NCBI GenBank assembly: GCA_964017195.1
Contig: OZ024898.1
Coordinates: 13,831,557 to 13,895,556, forward strand
Source: Siderastrea radians
Lineage: Eukaryota; Cnidaria; Anthozoa; Scleractinia; Rhizangiidae
DNA length: 64,000 bases
Reading direction: 5' to 3'
Positions 44,990 through 57,364 of this stretch are shown in pieces; position 1 is the stretch's first letter; the number at the start of each line of letters is the position of its first letter. Made by a program: the position numbers and the translations under genes. A model generated the notes under the pieces. That model was not told where the DNA came from, searched no databases, and was given only the letters and a program-made list of their open reading frames with translations.

Positions 44990-46140
44990 GCGATAGCTGA
45001 TGTTCGTGAGCTTTTCGGTATTCTCAAGAAAGGAACTTCGCTGTATCGTCGGGCTATGTCGGACACAATTTCGTTATTTTTAGGCGCTGATGTATCAGAT
45101 AACTAAGATGTCTGGAGACTCCTGCTGTTCAGAGTGATAAACTATGTCGCTTGTCAACGATTCCACCCTTATATTAGTAATACTCAATATATGTTACGGT
45201 ACAATATTTAAAGAGAACAAGAAATGCTGAAGAATTTACAGGCGGCCGATAGTCTCTCAACCCCCCCCCCCCTTCCCCTTTTTCTAAGAAAAAAAGACTT
45301 TTTTTAATTTAGTAGTTCTTGGTTTCCGGTGGCCTGTTATGGACAATTTGCACTTCCAGTATGTTAGGAATTGCGTGTTTAGAATCGTGACTATGCCGAG
45401 GAGAATGTCCGGTATTTGACAGACTGTTTTTGAAAACTGATAAAATGGATTAGTAAGCCCACGATACTTGACCTTTCATAGTGAAACTGAATGACGCGCT
45501 TTCTATTTTTTTTAATAGCCACGATACTCGCATACTTGCATGCATGTCTAGTTGTTTTGAATTTTCAGCCTTTAACAGGCAAGGGTTCCATTTGGATCGT
45601 GACGACACGAGTGCTTACTTGTAGCCTCTTGTTATAACAGCAATGCGATTGTCGTTCACCAAGCCTGATGTGCAGTTGTGTCTCTTGGCCGCGCGACACC
45701 AAGAGGACTAAGTCAAGTGACTTAGTACGACCAGGATGACGACGACGACAAAACTGAAATACAAAAAAAAAACTTCCATCTTATAAGTCGGCGAACGTGC
45801 GCGTGCGCACGACGGCCGCCTAAATAGCGTTAGATCACAGCGAACAGCGCTGGGTTGTTAGAATACGTTTTTGTCAGGAGGATATCGTGATTATACTTGT
45901 GTTGAAAGTGAAGCATACACAGTCGATGAGAACAGTCGATTTCTAGTTTTGATTACATAATAATCTTGTATGATGCAAAATTTGATTTTGCTGATGTGTC
46001 TGAAACTCATGGAAAGTAGACTTCTGTGTTGGAACATTCAATGCACCTTTTGCGTCTTCTGTCCATTTGCGATTGTTATTCAAGACATACAGAGAAAGAA
46101 TTGTTTTAACAAAAACAAGGAAACACGGATGGAATAATTT
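44990..46140 (+). repeat. Mirrored Hex upstream segment, Hex-A side
   Basis: Blocks such as GGCGCTGATGTATCAGATA, AGCGTTAGATCACAGCGAAC, TTTTTGTCAGGAGGATATCG and ACAGTCGATGAGAACAGTCG recur in inverse order and orientation at 52330-52860. It lies about 6.6 kb upstream of Hex-A, pushed outward by the gypsy, SINE and MITE insertions. Confidence 0.78.
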
Positions 46141-46593
46141 GTTCTTTTAAGAAGAGACGAAAAGGAACATTTTCCTATTCTATTTTTGATGTAATACGAA
46201 AACGCTTGTTGATTGTGCTACCGGAAAGTTAACGGCGGGTTTCGGAAACCTTCAGACTGGCTGAAATGCAGTTGAAAGGCTCAGTGAGATGGTCAAGAAA
46301 CACAAGGACAATGTGTGATCTAGTATGTACACTTAATTGGTTATTTATTGTCATTTTTAGTTTCCTGGTTAAACTAGCGATTTTAAAAGTTCCGTGCAAA
46401 TCCTTACATTTTGACACTAAAGTGGTTTGTTCGTGAGCCTGGCCCCCCTGTACAACAACCACGAGATCTCGTCCGCGGGACGGTTGTTATCTTTTCATTT
46501 CACTATTCACTCTCCTTAATTGTAAAAGCAAGCTCTTCAGTCGTAGAGAAGAGGAAAAGATCAAGGAGGCTGGTGGCAGTTGGGTCCTAGGAA

Positions 46594-46926
46594 GGTCCAC
46601 AATAGGTTTGGCGGGATGCAGGATTTGACATATTTTTGGGGTGATATTCGGGATGTGAATTAAAAATAGGAGCGGAAGCGGGAATTTCAGCTACAAGTGG
46701 GAGCGGGAGTTCGGGGTTTTGGAGTTCGGAGAGTTCGGGAGTTCGGAGAGTTCGGGAGTTCGGAGAATCGTGAGGAGGTAGTGGCCGGAAACGGGATTAC
46801 GACTTTTTACGTAGTGAACTTTACTAATCTCGGCGGATCGGGATTTTCATGTAAAGAAGGGCGGGATGGCGGGATTACCTGGGAAAAAGGGCGGGAAAGC
46901 GGAATCTGAGAACCCTATTGTGGACC
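46594..46926. mobile_element. MITE with GGTCCACAATAGG ends
   Basis: GGTCCACAATAGG at 46594 is mirrored at 46926; CCTAG motifs lie just outside. The interior is G-rich with a 17-bp tandem (GAGTTCGGAGAGTTCGG) near 46717-46765. Confidence 0.65.
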
Positions 46927-47538
46927 GGCCCTCTCCTAGTAGCATAAACAATGTTGTATACAACAACAACAACCACAACAGCGTATCTGTACGACAGCGT
47001 TTTTTGGATGTATGAGTAACGCAGTTTGGCAAATAATCTGGCTTTGGCTCATTGGCGATTTTGCACATAATGAAAACGCAGGTAGACGTCTCCGTTGATT
47101 GCAAGATAGAAACAATATAGTATACCTGACAAATAACAATGTGACATAAAGCAAACTGGGTGTTAGACACTAGCGTTCCGTTCGATTCCGTAGTTAACTC
47201 TTATTGTAAAGACATTTCTGTTTCGTTGTTCAACCTGACACATTGTCATTAGGTATTATTATGTTTCTAAGCAAAAAATTAGCATAGTCTCGGCTTTGGG
47301 GGCGTTGCGTGACTGACCACCCGATAAAAATTTGCATGATGTACCGGACATTCCCAGATCGATTGCGCACAAACTTTCGTTTTGCAACGAGAATTAGAAT
47401 ATTTCTGACTAGTTTATCGAGTTTAGGTCGCCGAATTGAAAGCCACTGGAACTTTTCAACTGGCCATAAGACAATTTAGATTTGAATGGATAGCCCTGAT
47501 CAAACAACACTATGTGCATGTGCCTTTGCAGATTCCAA

Positions 47539-48810
47539 ATGCGCCGCAGAATCAAGAGATACTTTAAGATTATTTTGGTCATGGCGATGGTGTTTGGATT
47601 CATTCATTTTGTATTCATTACGAGCACCAAAGGTAAGTACGTGATGACACTGTGTATAAGCACACTTAGACGATACTGCAGTTTTAATAATTAATGCTGT
47701 GATGTATTTTTAAACTGTGATAAGAGTTTTGTCATGCACTGTAGACGTCACGAGATTTCCTCTGTTGTATTCCGTGGCCGTGTTTTTCAGGTTCAGTGTG
47801 CACTAAACAGTTAAGCTATCGGCTTGGCCCATTTACCACTAATCTGCTTATTCACTGCAAGACAGTTAAGAATTTTAATGTTTGATGCATTCAATTTTAA
47901 CTACGATTGCTAAGTCAGTTTAAACCTTAAGTGTAAACTAGACGAACGAGAAGTAGATTAGCACTTTCTTACTTCTCGTTCGTCTAGTTTAATTTCTGGA
48001 CGTTTTGTTTGTAATTTTTATCATTTTGCCTCGGTTTTGCACCGCAGATGATATCACTGTTATCATGTGGTTTTGGTTTGTAGTCGTCAGAGAGAAATCG
48101 ACCCACCAGGAAGAGGGGGCAAGGCGGGGAGGGGGGGGGGGGATTGTACGTTATTTCTCACTGTTCAGGACGGGGGCATGACTAAACTCAATACTTTAGG
48201 AAGGGGTGCTGCCTAATTTTTTCGCTACTTGAAGCCCATTTTTCAGCCCCCCTCCTGATCATTATTGCCTACCTTGTTTACTTTTATTGATGCCCAGGGA
48301 TTATCATATTAAAATCAATCTCTTTAAGTTAACCCATCAGTCATCAATCAACCACTTAACCACTTAGTTGATAAAACAGTCAATCAGTCAATTAAAAAAC
48401 AATCAATTAAAACCAATCTGTGACTAACAGTGTTGCCAATGCAAATAAAAAATGGTCCAGTAATCACTGTGTGACTTTATTTGATGCACAGATTATGACT
48501 CACTCTGTTACTACCTAACCATGATGGTAGTAAATCTTGTGGTTTAATTGGTTTTTGGTTTGATCATTAGCCTTTACACTGCATCTAATGTCACCAATGA
48601 GCAATGTTACTGATTGTCATAATCTGGTAGCAAAGAAAAACAAAAAGAAAAGCCTCTTCCTAAATCATTTCAGAATAGTCTGAAACCTATGAGGTAATGA
48701 ACTGACAAGAGGGGATCAGACTGTGGTGAATCAATCATTTGAAATAGTTTTCCCTGTCAAGGGAATTCGATCAAATAAGTCTGAGTCACCATTCCTAGGA
48801 AGTTAGTTGT

Positions 48811-48844
<34 letters not shown>

Positions 48845-51706
48845 CAGGGTTACTCCCAAATAAATGTTACTGGTGTATGGATGTGTTACTGAGGGAACAT
48901 AAAGTGTATGTGCACTAGGATACAGTCAAACTAATCAACAACATCAAAATATTTTGCAGGAAAAGACAAAAAATATTAAACCCTTTTTCAAAACTGCTCT
49001 TCAAATTTTTTTTATTTCAATTGATAATGTCTCCCTGGGAGCATACATGTAACTAAGAGAACAAATTTATTAACCAAAGCCTTAAATACAATAAACTGCC
49101 ATATTTTTCTGACATCAGGTTGATGGAATAAAAACCTGTATGGAAAACAAAGCAGATTTTAATTATCTCAATTGCCAAAAGTAAGCCCATGGCTTTAGGG
49201 GGGTTCTAAGGACAATTGCATTATTTTTTCTGCGCATCCATACTGCGCACGCAATTCACATGGCAATGTCATGCCATGTCATGCACTGAGCACACACGCT
49301 CACTTGAAAAACTACCCCAGTTTTTTAAAGATATTTGTTTTGAGCATGCACATTTAAATAAGTGGCATTGAAGCATTCCAAGCTGGTGGATAAAAGGTAA
49401 ACTGTGTTTTTAGACATGGTTGTTCTCATGTAACTACTTATGCCAGTCTGACTTTCAGACTGGTCTCATGCAAACAAAATTGTACCAGTCTGAGTTTACA
49501 CCGCTTTAATGAAATCAGGGTTTTACTGCCCCTGGGTATCTGTGGATGTTGTTAAACATTCTTGAGAGCTGCTCAACTTTAGTCTGATGGGGTGTTTACA
49601 TGACACCAGTACGTAGTATGGTTTTCATCCTGATACAAGTTCATCCCAGTTCCCTCTTGCTTCTCTGTATTTGTTACATGTTTACAGCACAAAATCTTGT
49701 AATAGTGCGAGTCATACCTGGGTGAGATCATACTGGTATCACGTAAACATGGTATAACTGTTTGATTCATTCTACATTAAGTTAATTAACCATATAGCCT
49801 GGAACCAGAATAAATCTCACACCGTGAAAAAAGGATTTTGTAACTTGAGGGATATTCATAACTACAGATCTTGCATTGTTGCTATGGGATTTTTGTGGAT
49901 GGTATTTTGTCATACGCTGTTTTGCAGCATTTGGTGCCGCTATATTGGTGAAATAATGAGGAAGAACATCTGAATTCCACAACTTGACATTGCACATGCA
50001 AAGCTAGTACCAGTCCCCAACCGCACATTAAAAAGAAAATCGGTAAAACTAAAAAGAAACTAGCAAATCGCCCCACCCTTCTTTATAATTCGAAGCACGC
50101 AATTACTGTTTTTACAAAGAATAGAAGAACTACAGCACAAAAATGTATAAAGATATGTGCTTGTGCCAACATAACTTTTATATTAATAATATAATAAAGC
50201 GAATTTCTAGAAACTGTTGCTTCAAATTTTGCATCCCGATAATATTTAAATGTTTGCAATGTTTACAATAGCGAAAACTGTATGCTGTTTGAGTTTTAGC
50301 ATTTTTTCTGTTCAGGTCAAGTGACATGCTGAATATGGTTGTGACTTGAAAATCTTGAAAACCTTTCCCACAAAACAATTGTGGCCAAGCAGCCTATTTG
50401 TGGAAGTAATAGCAAGGGTTTCCAAGATATGATGGTTCTCAGAGGAACTTCCCATAGCAACAATATGGTGATTAAAAGTCTCCCCCCTTAAGTCCAGATG
50501 TAAAGGCTCTCATTGCCTAGCCAAATGGAAGTCCTGATGTACTTGTGCTTAAATATGTTTGGCTGGGTACAAAAACTGAATGGAATCAAACACAGCTGTA
50601 GGCGTATTTTTGATTAATAATTATGGTGTTCAGTTGCCGAACCCAAATTAAACCAATCACTGCATTCAATCCAGTTTAATTTACTGAACAGTTTGATACG
50701 TAAGCTGGGCTAAATTTGCACGATTTGGGCTGGTATGTTGAGTGACCGTAATATATTTTGCTCCCTGGGAGGAGGAGAAAAACGGCGGGGTCCAATGCCC
50801 CTGGGGCTTTTCTTGTTCAGAGTTTAAAGAACGAGGCACATAACAAATATGTGCTGTCTTGTTATTCTTTTGTTATTCAATGAGTTAACATCTTGACGAT
50901 TCGCGTTGGTACTTGTTTTCGTCTTTTACTTCATTACATGCTTTTAAAAGCTGTTTTTCTCCTTTGCCTGGCTACAGTTTGCTGCGTGAAAACAAAACAC
51001 ACTGGTATCCTTCAAAGCGTTGCCAGGAATTTGAGATAACCGAAGCAGGTTATCGTCGTAACTGGAAATATTATATTCATGACCAAAGCCAAGACAAATT
51101 TCTCTTTGTTCGAGATAACGGGGAATTGGAAATAAGCGAGTTGAGATAGCGGGATCCTTATAAATAAAAGCGAATGTACCATACCGTAATATTCTGTGAA
51201 ATGATGGAAAAATTCCGAGAAATTCAGCAATCATCGGGCCAAAGCAATCCAAATTTCTCCTCTCTAAGACACTCATATTCCACTTAATAAGCATTCGGGA
51301 CCGCGGTCGAGTTTCTTTAGCTATAAACGCGAAGCTACATATGTAACGTCCAGTTTGCCACGTGAAAGACTTGCATTGTACTCGATTCCTCTCATGGCAT
51401 TGGCAAGAAGCTGGGCGAGAATGAGTAGTCCAGTACCTCTTGTGAACCTATAATTTCAGAGGCATTCTAAAACAATATTGCTCATTGTCTTCAGGGATAG
51501 GTGCATTGTTTGTGCCCTTGTCTTATTGTTCTTATGGCCAATCATGTAAGATGTTCAATGAGGTGCTGGTCGACTCGCGAGAATCGCTGGGCGAAAATTG
51601 CTCATATAAGAATGTCATGAAATGCGACGGTCGTACGGTGCACTCGCCTGCGAGCCATTCCGCTTGCCATGACCATAAAAAATTACCAGCACGCCTCTTA
51701 GTATGA
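47539..51706 (+). CDS. Predicted two-exon small type II membrane protein (unknown function)
   Basis: Not recognised. Exon 1 47539-47632 (ATG in a CAAATG context; donor AAAG|GTAAGT) encodes a basic MRRRIKRYFK head and one hydrophobic segment, like a Golgi/ER signal anchor. Exon 2 51495-51706 follows a good acceptor (TTGTCTTCAG) in matching phase 1 and adds 70 residues with five cysteines, ending at TGA 51704-51706: 101 aa. The intron is 3.9 kb. It sits at the centre of symmetry between Hex-A and Hex-B. The TGA is followed by a hairpin and 65 open codons in the same frame, so it may be a pseudogene fragment, the 5' part of a longer gene, or a readthrough case. Existence rests on splice signals and frame only. 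Confidence 0.4.
47934..47991. repeat. Perfect 22-bp-arm hairpin
   Basis: Arms 47934-47955 and 47970-47991 (core CTAGACGAACGAGAAGTA) are exact inverses with a 14-nt loop. It lies in the intron of the predicted gene. Confidence 0.95.
48110..48145. repeat. G-rich tract
   Basis: GGGGGCAAGGCGGGGAGG followed by a run of about 12 G. It fits a G-quadruplex-forming pattern on the plus strand. A second GT/G run is at 48812-48842. Confidence 0.8.
49588..49755. mobile_element. Possible foldback repeat (GTTTACATG ends)
   Basis: GGTGTTTACATGACACCAGTA and, inverted, CCATGTTTACGTGATACCAG bracket 165 bp. Related GTCTGA and CATGTAA motifs occur just upstream. Loose match, low confidence. Confidence 0.45.
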
Positions 51707-51904
51707 GTGTGGGGCTCCACTCCTGCGGCTTTCGGCCGCAGAGGAGTTCCGCTAATAATAGAGAGACTTCCCTTAAGGAAGAACTCCTCTGGAGCTGAGT
51801 ACTTACTGCGGAAAGAACATGTCCTGAAGGCCTTGCGACAGCAATGTGATAACAATAAACTTCCAAACTCTCAGCAAGATTTCCTCCACAATAGAAAAAA
51901 TTGA
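51704..51904 (+). other. Stop codon, hairpin and open extension: possible readthrough region
   Basis: TGA at 51704-51706 is followed 12 nt later by a stem-loop at 51719-51747: ACTCC and TGCGGC pair with GCCGCA and GGAGT across a 2-nt bulge, loop TTTCG. The same frame then stays open for 65 codons to TGA 51902-51904, including KNSSGAEYLLRKEHVLKAL. No known domain. Confidence 0.35.
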
Positions 51905-52329
51905 AGAAGATGTAAAGAAGGATTTCCAGGCAACCATTCATGTGACTGGAAGAATAAAATTCGCCAGTCTTCAAACGTCACATAAGGTTGACCAGGAACA
52001 TGATAAGTTCTGAATAGCATCCACTGAAGGCCAAACTCAACAGCACAAAGTCAATTCTCAAGAACTTGGAAAAAACGATTTGGAAATCTTAAAGGTGGAT
52101 TTTTTGGCTGAAGACGGAAATCAAGAGGCAAGAAACAAAACAAACTCACGTCATCGATACAAAAATACAGGTGCACCCTGCAAAAGAAAAAAAAATAAAA
52201 TAAAAGAAATAAATAAAAATCCAGACGTGTCAGAGAACTCCCAGTCTGGACGGAATTCGTGATCACCATAAAGAGGAAGTTGTTAATAAGCCAGGTACTG
52301 GAAGGGGAGGAAATGGGCCTTGTTTTTGC

Positions 52330-52860
52330 TTGAAAGAAATCACACAGCACTCACACCTGTTTTCTCTTGTTTAAACAAAACTTTCTATGTATCTTTTAAA
52401 TAACAATCGCCAATGGCATGAAGACCGGAAGGATGAATCGAATGTTCAAACGCAGAATTTCATTTTCAGTCACGTCAGCAAACCAAACGTTGCACCCCCA
52501 GGATTGCACCGTACAAGAATATTATGTAATCAAAACCGGAAATCGACTGTTCTCATCGACTGTGTATGCTTCACAATCAACACAAGTAAAATCACGATAA
52601 ACTCCTGACAAAAACCTATTCTAAGAAGACGTCGCTGTTCGTTGTAATCTAACGCTATTTCTCTTAAATTTTACCTCAACATAGTGAATACTACTGAGCG
52701 TGAAATTATTGATAAACGACACAAGCTATCACTCTAACAAGCAGGTACCCCAGATACCCTGAGGTATCTGATACATCAGCGCGTAAGATAACGAAAATAG
52801 CCCGAAAATAGTCCCTCGCAGCAGTTTGAGTATTACCGTGAAATATATTCACCAGCATAA
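52330..52860 (-). repeat. Mirrored Hex upstream segment, Hex-B side
   Basis: Inverse counterpart of 44990-46140, located about 370 bp upstream of the Hex-B ATG. It includes TATCTGATACATCAGCGCG, GACTGTTCTCATCGACTGTG and CGATAAACTCCTGACAAAAA. Confidence 0.78.
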
Positions 52861-53231
52861 GCTAAGATGAAAAACGGTTGCACAAACATTATCCTCAGGA
52901 GAAGAAATTTATTTTAAAATGTCGTCTTTTATTTTGAGTGTGCCAGTAGCTTAAAAAGCAAAAAAACGACGCTAAGACCTAAAGCCTCCCCTCGCCCCAC
53001 TCCCAGAAATGAGTTCAGAGCCAGTAGAGTGACAGTACAAAAAAAAAAAAAAAGAATAAAAAGTAGAGTGACAGTAGAGCGTGACAGAAGAAGGTGTGTC
53101 GTAACTTCATCCGCTAACTCGATGTATTTATAACAAGTGTGTCAGTGCAAGCTGCCCCTTGAGCGTTGCAAGAAACGCTTTCATTGTTGTGTGGAAAGGA
53201 CCTGGCAACTAGAGGAGAAATCCTTCTGAAG

Positions 53232-56200
53232 ATGGCATTGATTCTGCTGCTTGCGATGAGTAGCTTATTGCAAATAACTGCAGGTTAGTTGAACAAAGGC
53301 GGGCGTGCATAATCTACCGCGGAATACTCTGACACTTGAAAAGCGTCTCTAACAATGTCTGGGCTTCTCTGTCACAACTCCCTCTGTTTCCTTAGTCCAT
53401 TTTGGAGTATAAATCACGGTGATACGCGCAAATTGCAAGCAGTGTGTTTACGTGTATCTCTTACGAGACAACGGGTTCTATAAATAAGACTCGGGGAAAA
53501 AGAGTTGTAAATTAAAGAATAGAATTATTGGCCATTTATGCATCCTATGATTCCGGCCAAACGATGGCCACGCACACGGTCCCTAAGGAACGCTTCATTG
53601 CTGACCAGCTTACAATTGAAAAGCCAGTGCACTAAAGGAGTTTTAAAACAGAGTGGAAAAAGAAGCTTCTTCGAGGTTGAAATCGTTTTGAAATAACTCA
53701 CTGAATTTTTGACTACCAGTTTGAAGTCCTGTCGTGAAGTATTTTTAGAAGTCAATTTAGCGATGAAAAATAATGAATAATGTATAACCGACAGTAACCG
53801 TTGAACCTTTGTTTTGAATTTTTCTTCAGCCACCAACTTAAATGAAATCCTGTCTGAATCTCAGCCAGACAAATGAAAATTTCTCGTCCCGTAAGCAACA
53901 TTACTCCTCACCCGAGGGAATGTTTTTTACGAGCGAGTCAATTGTTCAAAGTAGCTTTCGATCCTTTTTAGTTTCCGTTTGGCAGTTTTCTTTTCTTTTT
54001 AACAATTCGTGTTATTGTTGCTGTATTGTTTGTTTTTAAATTTTTCCGTAGTCAATAAATACTCATTTTACCTTTAGGTGATTAACCTGAGACACTCAAG
54101 ACGTAAAGTTCACGCGTGTTCGAGCGCGCGAGAAAACCCTCTGGCACCCAGGCAGGGTATTATTAGGTTACGCAACCTAATAATACCCTATGAGAAAGTT
54201 AAGGATTGACGGATGCTTCTCGAAGAGAGCACGAATTGCATTTGCTTTTGGAATTATCTCGTTCCAAAGTCATGTTACGAAAATACTGTTTCATTTTCTG
54301 ACCTTCCGTACCGATGCGATTATTTCATGGCGTGATCAGCACGGGGGATTGTATTTAAATTACGATATCAGTGTAGCATTCGTTTTCTGAAAGTCACGCA
54401 AGCACACTCAGCATAAGGTGCAGCGTGACTGCTGAAACCGAGGCCGACAATTAAAACCAATCACGTTTTGCAGAGCAGAAGACAATTTCAATCAGTTTCA
54501 AGTCGAAATGTTGTCTGATACGCAAAAACTGACTGGCTCTAGGGCGGTTTGTCTTTCTTGGCCCCGGGTATAGTTGTCACATTGTAAAACAGTCTCACAA
54601 CACAAATTAATTAAATTACTTTATTTAAGTCCCGGTATTCACACACACTGAAACTCTGTTGATGATAATCTATGCTTTTGTTGAAAGGCAGCTCGTAGTC
54701 ATGTTTTTCTTTTGTCGTATCGTTCATTTCACCTTGGTCTCGTGTGAATTTTTGTCATAAATGATTTACGGATCTCTATGTGGATGTCTTGCCTTTCTCT
54801 CAGGTGTCCGCTTAAAACAGTGTTGACTGTAGAGTTTTGACGGAGCTTGATATTACCATAATTGTATTTATCTCTACATTACTGACAAGGGGGTTAGTTT
54901 CTGAAGAAACTGTGGTGCTGCGTCGGTGAGGAAGTGAAACACAAAAACTCTGACGAAGAACTAGCGCTCGACACGTCAGCTTTCAATTCCTCTACGGTGG
55001 CAAATTTTGATAAATCCAAAGTTTTGTGTCTACGTTACTGAGCCCACTGAGCACTATGCATGACCGGTGTCATACATCGTTATCCTGCAGCCATCGCCAG
55101 AAGTGTTGAGGTTTACTGCATTTCGCTCTCATTTAGATGCCTTATCCTCCCCTGATTTCAATGTCGAGAGTCAAATTGAAAAACATTACTGGCTCGAGAT
55201 TGGCTTGCAAAGGTCAAACATTAAAAGTGGGAATGGTGGGGTATCGAAATCAGCTCACGTCAGCTGTTTAAAAATATTTTTGATCATGAACTCTTGAAAT
55301 CTTTTGAGGGTTGTCCAATACTCCGACAAATTTATGCATGGCATTGTATTGTATTCACTTCACATAACAATACTGTACAAAAGCATAACAATAAAGAATG
55401 AAGCAAAACAATAAGAAATTTAACAATGCTATGCCTAAATTTGTCGGAGTATTGGACAAGTATGAATCTTTTCACAGCCTTCCCAAGTGCTTCTAGGGAC
55501 AAAGTAACAATGGAAAAACTTAAAGTTCTCTCAGGATGTCAATTTTGATCTCTTGCCCATCTGTCACCAAATCAAATGTGATGAAAAGAAATCCACTTCA
55601 GTATCCGCCTGTAATCCTTCACTTTATCCCGAACTATTTTTTCTATTTTGCCTCTTAGATTCTTTTTATTATTTCAATATTTTGGTGGCATTAGCACTAT
55701 AACGTAGAAATTAGGTGGGCAAAATTTTCAATGAATTGGCCAGAGAGAACACTGTCATTTTAATTTTGTTTTAATTTCCGTAGGTTCTGTTCAGAGCGAG
55801 ATCGATTATTTGGCATCAAACATGGAGGTCCGCTATGACGTCCTTGACAACCTAGAGACTGAGCTGACTTTCCTGTCACAGATAACTCTGACTAACAAAG
55901 GACAAACTCCCATAAAACATGGCGACTGGGCGGTGTACTTTTGCAATATCAGACTCATGGAATCGGAGCATTTAAAACATAACCGCGCGGGGTATGTTAT
56001 CCCTGGGAATTACGGGATCCGGCTGACCCACATCAACGGCTGTCTTCACAAGTTTGAGACCACAAGCGATTTTAAAGACATCGCTGCTGGCGAATCATTC
56101 ACGTTCAAATTTCAGGCTGACCATTGGTCCGTAGCTCGTACTGACGTCATGCCCAGGTGGTACGTCACAGCAAAAGGGGGCAGGCCTCGAGTCATAAAAA

Positions 56201-57328
56201 ACACAGATGATGAACAGCTCAGGTTTGTTGGCAATTTTGATACTAAGGAAAAATGGAAGCGTTTTACTCAAGATGTCTACAATCCTTATTCACCTGAAGA
56301 CCGCTACGACGAGTACTTCATATCAGACTTGGGGAGTGCGCCGAATAATGTCGTCCCTACCCCCGTGGAAATGAACGTGGACAACGAGAATCACGTGGTT
56401 ATTTCATCAGATTGGACAGTGTACATACAGGCAGGGCTAGAAAACGAAGCTGCCCCACTGAAAGGTACCATATTATAACTGAAGTAGTGATCAGTATTCC
56501 AGTTCTCTTTTAATTTCAAAAAAAAAAAAAACTAATGGTTCGTTTACAAGAATTTGAAAACTGAGAAACCAAAAAATTCTGGACATTGCCGCACTGGTCG
56601 AAAAAGCACCCTTTGTGCAAATGGCGTGTTAAGGAAGGTGATGTTGACAACGATGATGATAATGGTGATAATGATGATGATGATGACGATGATCATGATG
56701 GTTGTGATGAACAGACAAAAAATCGCTTGCTTTTGGAAGCTATACGCTTTGTCTCTTTGTGAACTTGCGCAAGCACTTTGCACTGGTGAATACACTTAGT
56801 ATTTAGGTTAAGGGAGAGTTTTATTTACAGCTGGTCACTGAGTATCACAGTCTCAGTGGTTTTTAGTCCTTATTACATTTGACCAGCTGCTGTGAGTTAA
56901 ACTGACTTTTTTCAAGTGTTAGGAAGAGCAGGCCAAGCGCATTAGTTAACACCGGACAAGATTACGGCTGCAAAAGCATAACTTCCAAAAAAAAAAAAAC
57001 AAAAAAAAAAACAAGAAAAACAAACAAACAGGAAAGAACCGCTAAGGCTATCAGGCACGTTTGTACTTTGCCGACATTGCTGGTGCACCTCGTTTCGCAA
57101 TATTCAGAAGTAAAAGAAATGCAAACTCAAACACAAGAAAAAGGAACATTTTTCTTTTCCTTGTGTTTGAATTTGCTTTTATGATGTTTAGTCGTACTTG
57201 CGCTACCTTGCGTTTCTATTTTCGTTTCCGTGCAGTCACTGATGGAAGCCAGGCTTTAGAACAAACAAGCAATTGTAAACAAACAAACAAACAAACAAGC
57301 AAACAAACAAACAAACAAACAAACAAAC

Positions 57329-57364
<36 letters not shown>

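Noticed and set aside
50913..51149. 78-codon plus-strand frame
   Set aside because: Overlaps a degenerate GAGTTATCG-type noncoding repeat; no domain or splice support.
51532..51974. Minus-strand frames opposite the candidate readthrough exon
   Set aside because: No recognisable domain; the plus frame has better splice support and phase agreement.
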